In this document: piece by piece, positions 44,021-52,533 of the stretch
Position numbering within the stretch: position 1 is the stretch's first letter
Layout of the letters: every line of letters begins with the position of its first letter
Source of the DNA: Macrococcus carouselicus
GTDB taxonomy: Bacteria; Bacillota; Bacilli; Staphylococcales; Staphylococcaceae
Direction of reading: 5' to 3'
DNA: 64,000 nt
NCBI RefSeq assembly: GCF_004359515.1
Contig: NZ_SCWD01000001.1
Span: forward strand, 372,001 to 436,000
Made by a program: the position numbers and the translations under genes
The notes under the pieces: generated by a model
What the model was told of the DNA's origin: nothing
Databases searched by the model: none
Seen by the model: only the letters and a program-made list of their open reading frames with translations

Positions 44021-44926
44021 ATGCAGCAATATCTAGCTATTTTTAAAGAAGTGAGATATATTCTGGCAGAACAAGGTTTAAAGGATGAGGCGATCAGTGA
44101 CAATTATCAGTCTGTGTTCAGCAAACTCAATCCGAATCCTTTTACCTTTCAGCAGGTCATGGTCGATTATCTCGCAGAGTTCAGTGTGAAGTCCCTCGAC
44201 TTTGTCGACCAGCATTTCTGGTCAAATGGCATCCGTGTCAGACGATGCGGTGATGAACTGATGGTGACTTCAGTGACGGCAGATATGAGATTCGTAGTGG
44301 GGGATAGAATCACCCATCTCTCCGGCGATGCAGTCAGCGCCCTGGCTGAACGCTACAGAAAGCTTCTATTTAACGAGCCGCCTGACAGACAGGACTGGCA
44401 TCCGATTCTGAAAAAACAGCACCAGGCAGTAGTCAGGCGAGGTGAGGAGACGTACGAGTTTGATCTTAAGGCATTTGAAGAGAACGGTGAAACTGAGCCG
44501 TTTTGCCGCGGTGCTTACAGTGAAGTCATCGTGCAGCATGTCAGAGGTCTTTTTCACTACTTGAACGAGGCAGAAGGACCCCAGCTCATTGATATCAGAG
44601 ACGCGTACGGTGTGATTCCTGAGGATAGGATTGACGGGATGGTACAGAATCTGCCGGCCGGGTCCGTCGTGCTGATTGATGCTCTGACTAAGGGCAGCGC
44701 AGAACGGTTTGCTTCGAAACTGAATCCCGCGCAGCTTGTCGGACAGGAAACGTACGGTCAGGCTGAACCATTGACTAAGAAACCACTTGGTGAACAGTTC
44801 TTCATCTATTCATCAGGTAAAGATTCGACGGTAATACCCGGTACTATGGTAAAATTAAAGGGCGAAGCAGATGTTGTGAGAGAGACAGGTATTGAGTTAC
44901 TGAATAATCTTGGGGAGGAAATTTAA
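44021..44926 (+). CDS. Cytoplasmic S41-peptidase-like protein of unknown role
   Basis: 301 aa. A helical N-terminus (about 1-70) is followed by a short PDZ-like stretch (VVGDRITHLSGDAVSAL, about 86-110) and a C-terminal region like the S41 tail-specific protease core. TKGSAERFASKL places S226 where the family has its nucleophile, and VGQETYGQAEPL matches the following GxTxG strand. The lysine of the Ser-Lys dyad seen in CtpA-type enzymes is replaced (Q247). There is no signal peptide or membrane helix, unlike most S41 proteases. The GGGGAGG start is strong, and its stop codon directly abuts the P450 start. It may be a peptidase with altered catalysis, or a binding protein. Confidence 0.8.
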   Translation: MQQYLAIFKEVRYILAEQGLKDEAISDNYQSVFSKLNPNPFTFQQVMVDYLAEFSVKSLDFVDQHFWSNGIRVRRCGDELMVTSVTADMRFVVGDRITHLSGDAVSALAERYRKLLFNEPPDRQDWHPILKKQHQAVVRRGEETYEFDLKAFEENGETEPFCRGAYSEVIVQHVRGLFHYLNEAEGPQLIDIRDAYGVIPEDRIDGMVQNLPAGSVVLIDALTKGSAERFASKLNPAQLVGQETYGQAEPLTKKPLGEQFFIYSSGKDSTVIPGTMVKLKGEADVVRETGIELLNNLGEEI

Positions 44927-46207
44927 ATGTCAAAAAGTATACCAAAAGAACAAGGACTTGATCAGACACTTAATATATTGAAAGAAGGTTACGAGTTTAT
45001 TCCTAACCGTACTAAAAAGTTTAATTCCAATGTCTTTGAGATACGCGTCTTAGGCGGCAAACGTGCTATTGTCATCAGTGGTAAAGAAGCGGCGGAACTC
45101 TTCTATGACAACGAAAAAATTGAACGTGCCGGCACACTGCCAAAGCGTCTCGTCAATACTTTATTCGGTAAAGGCGCTATTCATACTACAACGGGTGCCA
45201 CTCATAAAGATAGAAAATCATTGTTCATGTCTCTGATGACAGAAAATAATCTCGAATATCTGCGTAAACTAACCCGTAACTACTGGTACACAGATACAGA
45301 ACGTCTGCAGATGAAGGAGCAGACTAACGTCTATCTTGAATCTACACTCGTGCTTCTTAAAATTGGTTTCCGTTTCGCGGATGTGCCGTTTGATACACCG
45401 GAAAGAATGGAACAGTATGCGAAGGATATGAATGCAATGGTGAATTCATTCGGTTCAATCGGCACTGTATACAGCGGCTATAAAAAAGCGCTCGATGCAC
45501 GTTCTCGTGTAGAAGACTACTTAGAGAAGCAGATCAAATTGACGCGTAAAGGTAAACTGAATCCTGAAGCAGGTTCAGGTCTGTATGAGTTCAGTCACTG
45601 GAAAGATATGAACGGCAACCACATGGATGCAAGACTTGCAGCTGTTGACCTGATGAATACTATTCGGCCACTTGTCGCTATCAACCGCTTCATCTCATTC
45701 GGTGTCCTTGCGATGCATGAATATCCGGGTGAACGCGCGAAAGTAGCGAAAGATGAAAACAGCTATGCCTATAAATTCGCTCAGGAAGTACGTCGTTATT
45801 ATCCGTTCGTACCCTTCCTGCCAGGTAAAGCGAAAACTGACTTCACTTTTGAGGGCTACAAGTTTGACAAAGAGACAATGATCATCCTGGATATCTTCGG
45901 CACATTGCACAGTGAATCATTATGGAACAATGCTGAACAGTTCTATCCAGAACGTTTTGAACATTGGGATGGCAGCCCGTTCGACCTGATTCCTCAAGGT
46001 GGCGGTGATTATTATACAAACCATCGCTGTGCAGGTGAGTGGATGACGATCATCATCATGGAAGAAACGATGAAATATTTCGCTCGTGAAATCCAGTATG
46101 ATGTTCCGGCTCAGGACTTCACAGTTGACCGTACGAAGTTACCGGGTCAGGTTAAAAGCGGCATGATCATAGAAAACATACGCAATAACTTCGACCGCCG
46201 ACAGTAA
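44927..46207 (+). CDS. CYP152-family P450, probable fatty-acid decarboxylase/peroxygenase (OleT-like)
   Basis: Haem-thiolate enzyme of 426 aa using hydrogen peroxide and free fatty acids. The haem ligand is C368 in GGGDYYTNHRCAGEW. The carboxylate-binding arginine is R247 in MNTIRPLVAINRF. In LFGKGAIHT the position next to the haem is H86 with F80 nearby: the arrangement of Jeotgalicoccus OleT, which decarboxylates fatty acids to terminal alkenes. The hydroxylases BS-beta and SP-alpha have Gln at that site. Long blocks (EVRRYYPFVPFLPGKAK) look nearly identical to OleT from memory. It needs no redox partner and none is encoded nearby. GGGGAGGAA in the preceding gene is its ribosome-binding site. 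Confidence 0.94.
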   Translation: MSKSIPKEQGLDQTLNILKEGYEFIPNRTKKFNSNVFEIRVLGGKRAIVISGKEAAELFYDNEKIERAGTLPKRLVNTLFGKGAIHTTTGATHKDRKSLFMSLMTENNLEYLRKLTRNYWYTDTERLQMKEQTNVYLESTLVLLKIGFRFADVPFDTPERMEQYAKDMNAMVNSFGSIGTVYSGYKKALDARSRVEDYLEKQIKLTRKGKLNPEAGSGLYEFSHWKDMNGNHMDARLAAVDLMNTIRPLVAINRFISFGVLAMHEYPGERAKVAKDENSYAYKFAQEVRRYYPFVPFLPGKAKTDFTFEGYKFDKETMIILDIFGTLHSESLWNNAEQFYPERFEHWDGSPFDLIPQGGGDYYTNHRCAGEWMTIIIMEETMKYFAREIQYDVPAQDFTVDRTKLPGQVKSGMIIENIRNNFDRRQ

Positions 46208-46215
46208 AAAATGAG

Positions 46216-46250
46216 AAACACCGCTGATATGTCAATCAGCGGTGTTTTTT
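46216..46250. terminator. Bidirectional terminator between the P450 and rhodanese genes
   Basis: AAACACCGCTGAT pairs with ATCAGCGGTGTTT over a 6-base loop, with T and A runs on either side. Confidence 0.85.
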
Positions 46251-46253
46251 AAT

Positions 46254-46559
46254 TCAGTCTTCCACTTCACCATGCCAGTTGTTCATGCCGCCTTCAACAT
46301 TCGTAACATCATATCCTAGATCATGAAGGTAGTTCGCTGCTTTTTCTGAGCGTCTGCCTGCCTGACAGATGATATAGTAGCTGCTATCCTTCTTGAGATT
46401 GCCCGTCAGTTCTTCCAGTTCTGACAGGGGATAGTTAAAGGCTTCCTTGATATGACCTGCTGCATATTCATCTTTTTCACGGACATCCAGAACGACATCA
46501 TCTGTACCAACCTGCAGTGTCTCCTGCAGTGCATCTGTAGTAACTGTTTTTAAAGTCAT
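46254..46559 (-). CDS. Single-domain rhodanese-like sulfurtransferase
   Basis: 101-aa protein with one rhodanese domain. DVREKDEYAAGHI is the CH2A motif, and the active-site loop CQAGRR begins with C65. It would carry sulfane sulfur as a cysteine persulfide; the acceptor is unknown. The ATG at 46559 follows GAGGTGAAAACA; a GTG at 46568 would sit inside that site. It is convergent with the P450 gene and monocistronic. Confidence 0.9.
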   Translation of the reverse strand: MTLKTVTTDALQETLQVGTDDVVLDVREKDEYAAGHIKEAFNYPLSELEELTGNLKKDSSYYIICQAGRRSEKAANYLHDLGYDVTNVEGGMNNWHGEVED

Positions 46560-46634
46560 TGTTTTCACCTCTTCATTTTATATGGTGCTGCTACAAGTAT
46601 ACATAAATGTGTTTATCATTATCAAAAAAGGGGA

Positions 46635-46663
46635 TTGAACATTGTTTAGGACAGGCGTATGAT
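46635..46663 (+). promoter_or_regulatory. Candidate promoter of kup
   Basis: TTGAAC (46635-46640), a 17-base spacer and TATGAT (46658-46663) stand 38 bases upstream of kup. No c-di-AMP riboswitch-like structure is visible in the short leader. Confidence 0.6.
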
Positions 46664-46701
46664 ATGTAAAGTACTTTAAAACGAATAGAAGAAGGTTTGA
46701 C

Positions 46702-48705
46702 ATGAAGACTGAAAGTAAAAGTAATCGATTCAAATTAGCGATGATGCTGATTGCCATCGGTATTGTTTACGGTGATATCGGTACATCGCCTTTATACGTC
46801 ATGAAAGCGGTCGTGGAAACGAACGGCGGAATGGAGGCGATAAGTGAGACTTATATCATCGGCTGCCTGTCGCTCATCATCTGGACAATCACACTGCTGA
46901 CAACCGTCAAGTATGTTCTGATTGCGATGCGTGCTGATAACCACGGTGAAGGCGGAATCTTCAGTCTGTACACCCTCGTCAGGAAGAGAAGAAGCTGGCT
47001 TCTTGTCCCTGCCATCATCGGCGGGGCAGCACTTCTGGCGGATGGTATTCTGACACCGGCCGTTACTGTGACATCTGCCATAGAAGGGATTCAGGAGATT
47101 CCCGGTCTTAAAGAGAGTTTTCTTGCTCAGCAGAACTATATTCTGCTCATCGTTATTACGATTATCTCCCTGATTTTCTTTGCTCAGCGTTTCGGGACAG
47201 GCAGTATCGGCAAGATTTTCGGACCCTTTATGATGATCTGGTTCAGTATGCTGGGTATTTTCGGCCTGATGAATCTTGTTACGGATGTCAGCGTGCTACG
47301 TGCCTTCAATCCGCTCTATGGGATTGAGATACTCTTTGATGACAGCAACAAGGCAGGTCTGATGATTCTAGGGACTGTCTTCTTATCGACAACAGGTGCT
47401 GAGGCACTTTACTCAGATATGGGTCATGTCGGCAAGGGTGCCATCTATAAGACATGGCCATTCGTCAAAGTGATGCTGCTGCTCAACTACTTCGGTCAGT
47501 GCGCATGGCTTATTGGACGCATCAGAAACAGAGACTTTGTTCCGGGTGAACCCATCAATCCGTTCTTCCAGATCATGCCCGACTCATTTGTTGTGGTCGG
47601 TGTCATCATTGCAACAGGGGCAGCGATTATCGCATCTCAGGCGCTGATATCCGGTTCATATACACTTGTCTCTGAAGCCATCCACTTGCGGCTGATGCCG
47701 AAAGTGGACATCAAATATCCTTCAACGGTCAAGGGTCAGATGTATATTCCATCAGTGACATTCCTGATCTGGCTGTTATGTATATTCGTCGTGCTGTACT
47801 TCCGTACTTCCGTCAATATGGAGGCGGCATACGGTTTAAGTATTACGGTGACTATGATGATGTCAACCATCCTGTTATGGCATTATCTAATCAGCCGAAA
47901 ACACAGTGCGGTACTCGTCACGCTCGTCATCGGCTTCTTCCTGCTGCTTGAGGCGGCTTTCTTTATCTCCAGTCTTGCGAAATTCATGCACGGCGGTTAT
48001 ATCGCCGTCATTATCTCACTTGCCATCGCGCTTCTGATGGTCATCTGGTACAAAGGTTATCAGATCAAGGACCGCAGAGCATACGATATCAATATCGATC
48101 TCTATAAGAACCAGCTGCGGGAGCTGTCTCAGGATAAACGCTTTCCGAAATATGCGACTAATCTTGTCTATCTCTCTACTACTTCTGATATGAGGATGGC
48201 GGAGAAACAGATCTTCAAATCCATTCTTGATGGCCGGCCGAAGCGTGCTGATGTGTACTGGCTGGTCAACGTCAGAGTATCGGACCAGCCCTTCCAGGTC
48301 AATTATCAGATAGAGGACTTTGGCACAGACAATGTTTTCAAGGTGCAGCTTGTTCTCGGCTTCCGGATTCATCAGAACGTCAACCTCTACATCAAGCAGA
48401 TTGCAGAGACCATGCTGCAGAAAGGCTGTATCGCAGAACAGAAGCGGACATATGGCACGAATCCGGCGATGAAAGTCGCGGATTTCACCTATATCATTCT
48501 GCAGGATGAGCTGCCGATTGATGCGAAGATTGCCTGGCGTGACCGTCTTATCGTCGAAGCGAAGATATTCATCAAGCGTTTCACCGCATCACCGATACGC
48601 TGGTTTGAACTGCCATCCAACGAAGTCCACTATGAGGTTATCCCGATTTCAATGCCGACCTATAAGACGCCGCCGATCAAGCAGATCAGACATATGAAAA
48701 AATAG
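46702..48705 (+). CDS. kup: KUP-family potassium transporter
   Basis: Proton-coupled potassium importer; 667 aa with about 12 membrane helices (residues about 10-460) and a C-terminal cytosolic domain of about 200 residues. The signature GIVYGDIGTSPLYVMKAVV is near residue 20, with DNHGEGGIFSLY and LTTVKYV further on. GAAGAAGG precedes the ATG. In Lactococcus, homologues are inhibited by c-di-AMP; whether that holds here is unknown. As I recall, most staphylococci rely on Ktr and Kdp systems, so this gene is a lineage extra. Confidence 0.95.
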   Translation: MKTESKSNRFKLAMMLIAIGIVYGDIGTSPLYVMKAVVETNGGMEAISETYIIGCLSLIIWTITLLTTVKYVLIAMRADNHGEGGIFSLYTLVRKRRSWLLVPAIIGGAALLADGILTPAVTVTSAIEGIQEIPGLKESFLAQQNYILLIVITIISLIFFAQRFGTGSIGKIFGPFMMIWFSMLGIFGLMNLVTDVSVLRAFNPLYGIEILFDDSNKAGLMILGTVFLSTTGAEALYSDMGHVGKGAIYKTWPFVKVMLLLNYFGQCAWLIGRIRNRDFVPGEPINPFFQIMPDSFVVVGVIIATGAAIIASQALISGSYTLVSEAIHLRLMPKVDIKYPSTVKGQMYIPSVTFLIWLLCIFVVLYFRTSVNMEAAYGLSITVTMMMSTILLWHYLISRKHSAVLVTLVIGFFLLLEAAFFISSLAKFMHGGYIAVIISLAIALLMVIWYKGYQIKDRRAYDINIDLYKNQLRELSQDKRFPKYATNLVYLSTTSDMRMAEKQIFKSILDGRPKRADVYWLVNVRVSDQPFQVNYQIEDFGTDNVFKVQLVLGFRIHQNVNLYIKQIAETMLQKGCIAEQKRTYGTNPAMKVADFTYIILQDELPIDAKIAWRDRLIVEAKIFIKRFTASPIRWFELPSNEVHYEVIPISMPTYKTPPIKQIRHMKK

Positions 48706-48706
48706 C

Positions 48707-48743
48707 AAAAGAGATATCCAGCAGGCTGGATATCTCTTTTTAG
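48707..48743. terminator. Bidirectional terminator between kup and hrtA
   Basis: AAAAGAGATATCCAG pairs with CTGGATATCTCTTTT (15 bp) over a 4-base loop. Confidence 0.9.
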
Positions 48744-49432
48744 TTGAAGGAATGAATCTGATCGGTCTGATCAGTCAGTTTACCGTCATCAAGCATGAAC
48801 AGACGGTCTGCTTTCGGGAAAAGGCGCTGGTCGTGAGTGATCATGATGCACACGGTGTCTGCCGATTTGACACGTTTCTTCAGCATGTCTACGACTTCCA
48901 GTGCCCGTGCCTTATCAAGACTTGCTGTCGGCTCATCGGCCAGAATCATCTTCGGTGAGTTCATGAATGCCCGTGCAATCGCTGTTCGCTGTCTTTCACC
49001 GCCCGACAGACGGTTCGGATAGGCCTGTGCCCGGTGACTAAGTCCAAAGTCAGCGAGCAGGGCATCTGCTTGTTCAGATGCCGTCCTCTTATTCATACCG
49101 TTTTCAGTTGCGACTTCTGTCAGCTGATCTTTGACATTTAAGTACGGGAGCAGGTGAGCGGACTGGAAGATGAAACCGATATCGCTGAGCCGCATCGCTG
49201 TCATCTTGCTATCCGACAAATCACTCCATGAGCGGCCGTCCAGGACAATCTCCCCTGATGACGGGGTCAGGAGTCCGCCGATGATGGTGAGCAGGGTACT
49301 TTTTCCTGAACCGGAAGGACCGTAGAGCATGACGATTTCACCATCGTTCACGTCGAGATTGATTCCCTTTAAGACTTCTGTTGCCTGTTCTCCTGAACCA
49401 AATGTTTTTTTGATATCCTTGATTTCCAGCAT
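48740..49432 (-). CDS. hrtA: ABC transporter ATPase, probable haem efflux HrtA
   Basis: ATP-binding subunit of 230 aa, MacB/LolD type. Walker A is GPSGSGKSTLL (residues 38-48), the Q-loop IFQSAH, signature LSGGERQRTAIARA and Walker B MILADEPTASLD. It lies one base downstream of hrtB on the same strand. Assignment to haem export rests on the adjacent HssRS-like system and the HssR-type direct repeat; without these it would be a generic MacB-type ATPase. Confidence 0.88.
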   Translation of the reverse strand: MLEIKDIKKTFGSGEQATEVLKGINLDVNDGEIVMLYGPSGSGKSTLLTIIGGLLTPSSGEIVLDGRSWSDLSDSKMTAMRLSDIGFIFQSAHLLPYLNVKDQLTEVATENGMNKRTASEQADALLADFGLSHRAQAYPNRLSGGERQRTAIARAFMNSPKMILADEPTASLDKARALEVVDMLKKRVKSADTVCIMITHDQRLFPKADRLFMLDDGKLTDQTDQIHSFN

Positions 49433-49433
49433 A

Positions 49434-50453
49434 TTATTCGCCTCCTAAAGCAAGTTGCGGGTCGATGCGGATGACTTTGATGAGTGACAGCAGTGCGCCG
49501 ATCAGACCGACGACGAAGAAGAGACCCGCCAGTAATGTGATGAGCTGTGTACTTAAGTAGAATGGCATCGAGACCGGCAGCTGGCCTGCTAGCAGGAATG
49601 TCAGTCCGATGGCAGCGGCAACACCGATTGTCGTGATAATCAGGATCTCAATCAGGATCATACCGGCAATCTTGCTGTTCTTGAAGCCGATTGCCTTTAA
49701 GATACCGTACTCAGTCGTTTTCTGGATGGTGATGACATAGAAGAAGGCAGCGATGACGATCGCTGAGATGACGAACAGGAAGATGACCATCAGATTGAGA
49801 GGCATCTGTTCTGCACCGTAGCTTGCGATGCCATTTTTCAGGTCATCAGATGTGATGACTTCTGCGTCTGTCAGACCGTTAACATGATCCGCTTCCACGA
49901 GACCGACATTCGGTCCGATCTGCATGTTGAGACGTTTGATGCCGTCTTCTGTCATATAGCCGACCGCAGTATGGGCATACATATTGTCCTCTACATAACC
50001 TGTTACTTTATATTCGATGTCTTTGTTTTTGACTTTGATCGTATCACCGATTTTCATATCTTCCTGCAGATAGTCATCGATGGCGACCTCGTTTTTATTC
50101 TCCGGCATACGGCCTTCAGTGATAGTGGGTTCCGCATCTTTCATATAGACGGCGGCAAGTGCCTTATTGTTATCAAACGATGCCATCTGCATGGAGAGGA
50201 GCGGAATATTTCTGTCTTTCAGTGTCTCAACATCTGCATCAGTCAGCCGGGACGCAGTGAGTGACTGTTCTGCGTCGCTGTTGATGACATAGTGGCTTGC
50301 GTTCAGATCATCAATCAACGAGATATTATCTTTTGCAAGTCCTTGTGCTAAACTTGAGACAAAGAGGACGAGAAATGCGAGCAGGAAGAGAATAGCGGTA
50401 ATCATCGCATATTTGAATTTGTAGTATTTGAGTTCCTGTAGTGCGAGCTTCAT
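49434..50453 (-). CDS. hrtB: ABC transporter permease, probable haem efflux HrtB
   Basis: FtsX/MacB-type permease of 339 aa. One N-terminal membrane helix (about 17-37) is followed by an extracellular domain (about 40-215) and three C-terminal helices (about 220-245, 265-290 and 300-325), with the TTEYGILKAIGFKNSKI coupling loop. GAAAGGATG precedes the ATG. It is the first gene downstream of the HssR-type site. As I recall, S. aureus has hrtA first; here hrtB leads. Confidence 0.88.
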   Translation of the reverse strand: MKLALQELKYYKFKYAMITAILFLLAFLVLFVSSLAQGLAKDNISLIDDLNASHYVINSDAEQSLTASRLTDADVETLKDRNIPLLSMQMASFDNNKALAAVYMKDAEPTITEGRMPENKNEVAIDDYLQEDMKIGDTIKVKNKDIEYKVTGYVEDNMYAHTAVGYMTEDGIKRLNMQIGPNVGLVEADHVNGLTDAEVITSDDLKNGIASYGAEQMPLNLMVIFLFVISAIVIAAFFYVITIQKTTEYGILKAIGFKNSKIAGMILIEILIITTIGVAAAIGLTFLLAGQLPVSMPFYLSTQLITLLAGLFFVVGLIGALLSLIKVIRIDPQLALGGE

Positions 50454-50487
50454 AATAAGAACATCCTTTCGTTTATGGTATACACTG

Positions 50488-50493
50488 ATTATA
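50488..50493 (-). promoter_or_regulatory. -10 element of the hrtBA promoter
   Basis: TATAAT on the minus strand. The direct repeats at 50501-50520 fall where its -35 should be, as at promoters activated by OmpR/PhoB-type regulators. Confidence 0.6.
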
Positions 50494-50500
50494 GAATGCT

Positions 50501-50520
50501 AATATGAACGGAATATGAAC
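50501..50520 (-). promoter_or_regulatory. HssR-type operator (direct repeat) in the hrtB-hssR intergenic region
   Basis: Two identical copies of GTTCATATT (minus strand; AATATGAAC on the plus strand at 50501-50509 and 50512-50520) are spaced 11 bases apart. This matches the direct-repeat site known for S. aureus HssR upstream of hrtAB. The second plus-strand copy touches the AGGAGG of hssR. Confidence 0.85.
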
Positions 50521-50532
50521 AGGAGGAAAAAG

Positions 50533-51189
50533 ATGAAAAGGATTCTGGTGGTCGATGATGAGCGGGCGATCCGTGAGATGGTGGCGCGTGGTCTCAAAAC
50601 GTATGATGTGACTCTCGCGGCAGATGCAGAGGAAGCGATTCAGGTGCTGGATCATGACAGGATCGATCTCTGCATCGTTGACGTCATGATGCCCGGCATG
50701 GATGGCTTCACGTTATGTGACCACATCAAGTCCTATTACGAGAAACCCGTTATCATGCTGACGGCGCGCAGCGAGCTGAGCGATAAACGGTCAGCATTTG
50801 AAGCGGGGACGGACGATTATGTGACGAAACCATTTCTTGTGGAAGAGCTGGTCTTCAGAGTGAACGCAGTCCTGAGCCGTTATCAGCAGCAGTCAGCACT
50901 TACTTTCGGCCGTATGCACCTGGGCGTGGACAGCTACGAAGTGACGGTCGATGACAAGACGCTCTATCTGCCGAGAAAAGAATTTGAGCTGCTTGTCGAA
51001 CTGGTCAGAATAGCACCGAAGGTCGGTACCCGTGAACAGTTGATCGAGAAAATCTGGGGATTTGATTTTGACGGAGATGAGCGGACGGTGGATGTCCATA
51101 TCAAGCGGCTGAGAAAACGCCTCTCGATTTATCCTGAGATGGAGATCTCGACAGTCCGAGGTGTCGGCTATAAGGTGAACCATGTTTAA
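50533..51189 (+). CDS. hssR: Haem-responsive response regulator HssR
   Basis: OmpR/PhoB-family regulator of 218 aa. The receiver domain has the acidic pocket DDE (residues 8-10), phosphoacceptor D50 in CIVDVMMPGMDG, a threonine in MLTAR and a lysine in YVTKPF. The C-terminal winged helix ends RTVDVHIKRLRKRL and VRGVGYKV. The ATG at 50533 follows AGGAGG. It overlaps hssS by 8 bases. Confidence 0.92.
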   Translation: MKRILVVDDERAIREMVARGLKTYDVTLAADAEEAIQVLDHDRIDLCIVDVMMPGMDGFTLCDHIKSYYEKPVIMLTARSELSDKRSAFEAGTDDYVTKPFLVEELVFRVNAVLSRYQQQSALTFGRMHLGVDSYEVTVDDKTLYLPRKEFELLVELVRIAPKVGTREQLIEKIWGFDFDGDERTVDVHIKRLRKRLSIYPEMEISTVRGVGYKVNHV

Positions 51190-52504
51190 GCGTCTGTCGA
51201 CACATTTTGTCGTCTCAACGCTTGGTGCACTCTGTATCAGTGCACTCCTCAGTTTTATCGTGGCGAACGTCTACTATCATCTCTTCCTGAAGCCGGCCAA
51301 TGACGCACGTATCACCCATATCGTCACTGAGCAGAAGACCTTTATTGAGAACCATCCGGAGATTCAGGCAGATGCATTCTTCAGACAGCTTGCGACGCTG
51401 AACTTTCAGGTGCTGACCGTCCATAACGGTGTAACGAACTATTACGGCACCCCTTTTCGTCTGGAGAATCTGGAGGATGAGGGGCATGCAGTCTATCACG
51501 GTATCAAGGAACGGCCGTTCAGTCTCTTCATCACCGGTTTCTTTGATAACGAGACGCGCAATACCGTCGGGATGGATATGACGGTGAATGGTGAGAAATA
51601 CAGAGTCTACATGCGTCCTGACGTCGGGCAGAGCATGGGGGAGTTCAGGATATTTCTCGCGATCCTGCTTGTCTATATTCTGATTTTCACCGTCTTTCTC
51701 ATACTGCTAAGTGCAGGTTATCTTGTTACGCCGGTCAGAAAGCTGCAGCAGTTCGCCAACAGAATACGCCGCGGTGACTACAGCGATCAGTCCTCCATCA
51801 AGAGACACGATGAAATCGGTGTCCTCGCCCGTGAGATGGAGGAGATGTCGCGTGCTATCCGCCATCATCAGGCCACAAATGAGCGGTTTGTGGCGAATGT
51901 CAGCCATGAGATTCAGTCACCGATCACCAACCTGATCGGTCTGACGGATCAGCTTGAAACCCATGTAACCGATGAGACCATCCAGGCAATCCGGCATCAG
52001 TCAAGACGGCTCAGCGGTCTGACGAAGCAGCTGCTGACACTGGCGTCCATCGAGAATGAGGGTCATAAGCTGGTGACGGAGACATTCAGCGGCAAGGAGA
52101 TGCTGAAAGAAGTCATCCAGACGTTTATGTATCAGCTGGACGAGAAGGAACTGCTTCTTGTGACACACTTTGATGGTAGTCAGCTGACAGCTCACCGTGC
52201 CCTGCTGATGCAGCTGGTGACCAATCTGCTGTCCAATGCCATCAAGTATTCGAGACAGGAAGATGAAATCCACCTGACTCTGAAAGAAAGTGTGATAACG
52301 GTGGAGGATCAGGGTATCGGCATGGATGAAAAGACTCAGGAGCATCTATTTGAACGCTTCTATAAATCAAAGGCTAAAGAAGATGATACACCGTCAAATG
52401 GTCTTGGCATGGCCATCGTCAAGGAGATAGCGGACCTGCACGGTATGACGATCGAAGTGGAAAGTCGCATGAATCAAGGGACGAAGATCAGTGTTGTATG
52501 TTAA
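51182..52504 (+). CDS. hssS: Haem sensor histidine kinase HssS
   Basis: Membrane histidine kinase of 440 aa. Two membrane helices (about 10-32 and 160-182) bracket an extracellular sensor domain. A HAMP domain (about 183-235), a HisKA domain with phosphorylated H242 in SHEIQSPITNL, and a HATPase with NLLSNAIKYS, EDQGIGMD and NGLGMAIVKE follow. It would phosphorylate HssR on haem exposure. The haem assignment comes from gene neighbourhood and operator rather than from a visible haem ligand. Confidence 0.9.
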   Translation: MFKRLSTHFVVSTLGALCISALLSFIVANVYYHLFLKPANDARITHIVTEQKTFIENHPEIQADAFFRQLATLNFQVLTVHNGVTNYYGTPFRLENLEDEGHAVYHGIKERPFSLFITGFFDNETRNTVGMDMTVNGEKYRVYMRPDVGQSMGEFRIFLAILLVYILIFTVFLILLSAGYLVTPVRKLQQFANRIRRGDYSDQSSIKRHDEIGVLAREMEEMSRAIRHHQATNERFVANVSHEIQSPITNLIGLTDQLETHVTDETIQAIRHQSRRLSGLTKQLLTLASIENEGHKLVTETFSGKEMLKEVIQTFMYQLDEKELLLVTHFDGSQLTAHRALLMQLVTNLLSNAIKYSRQEDEIHLTLKESVITVEDQGIGMDEKTQEHLFERFYKSKAKEDDTPSNGLGMAIVKEIADLHGMTIEVESRMNQGTKISVVC

Positions 52505-52533
52505 AATAGGACTAATCTAGTAAAGAGGTGACT

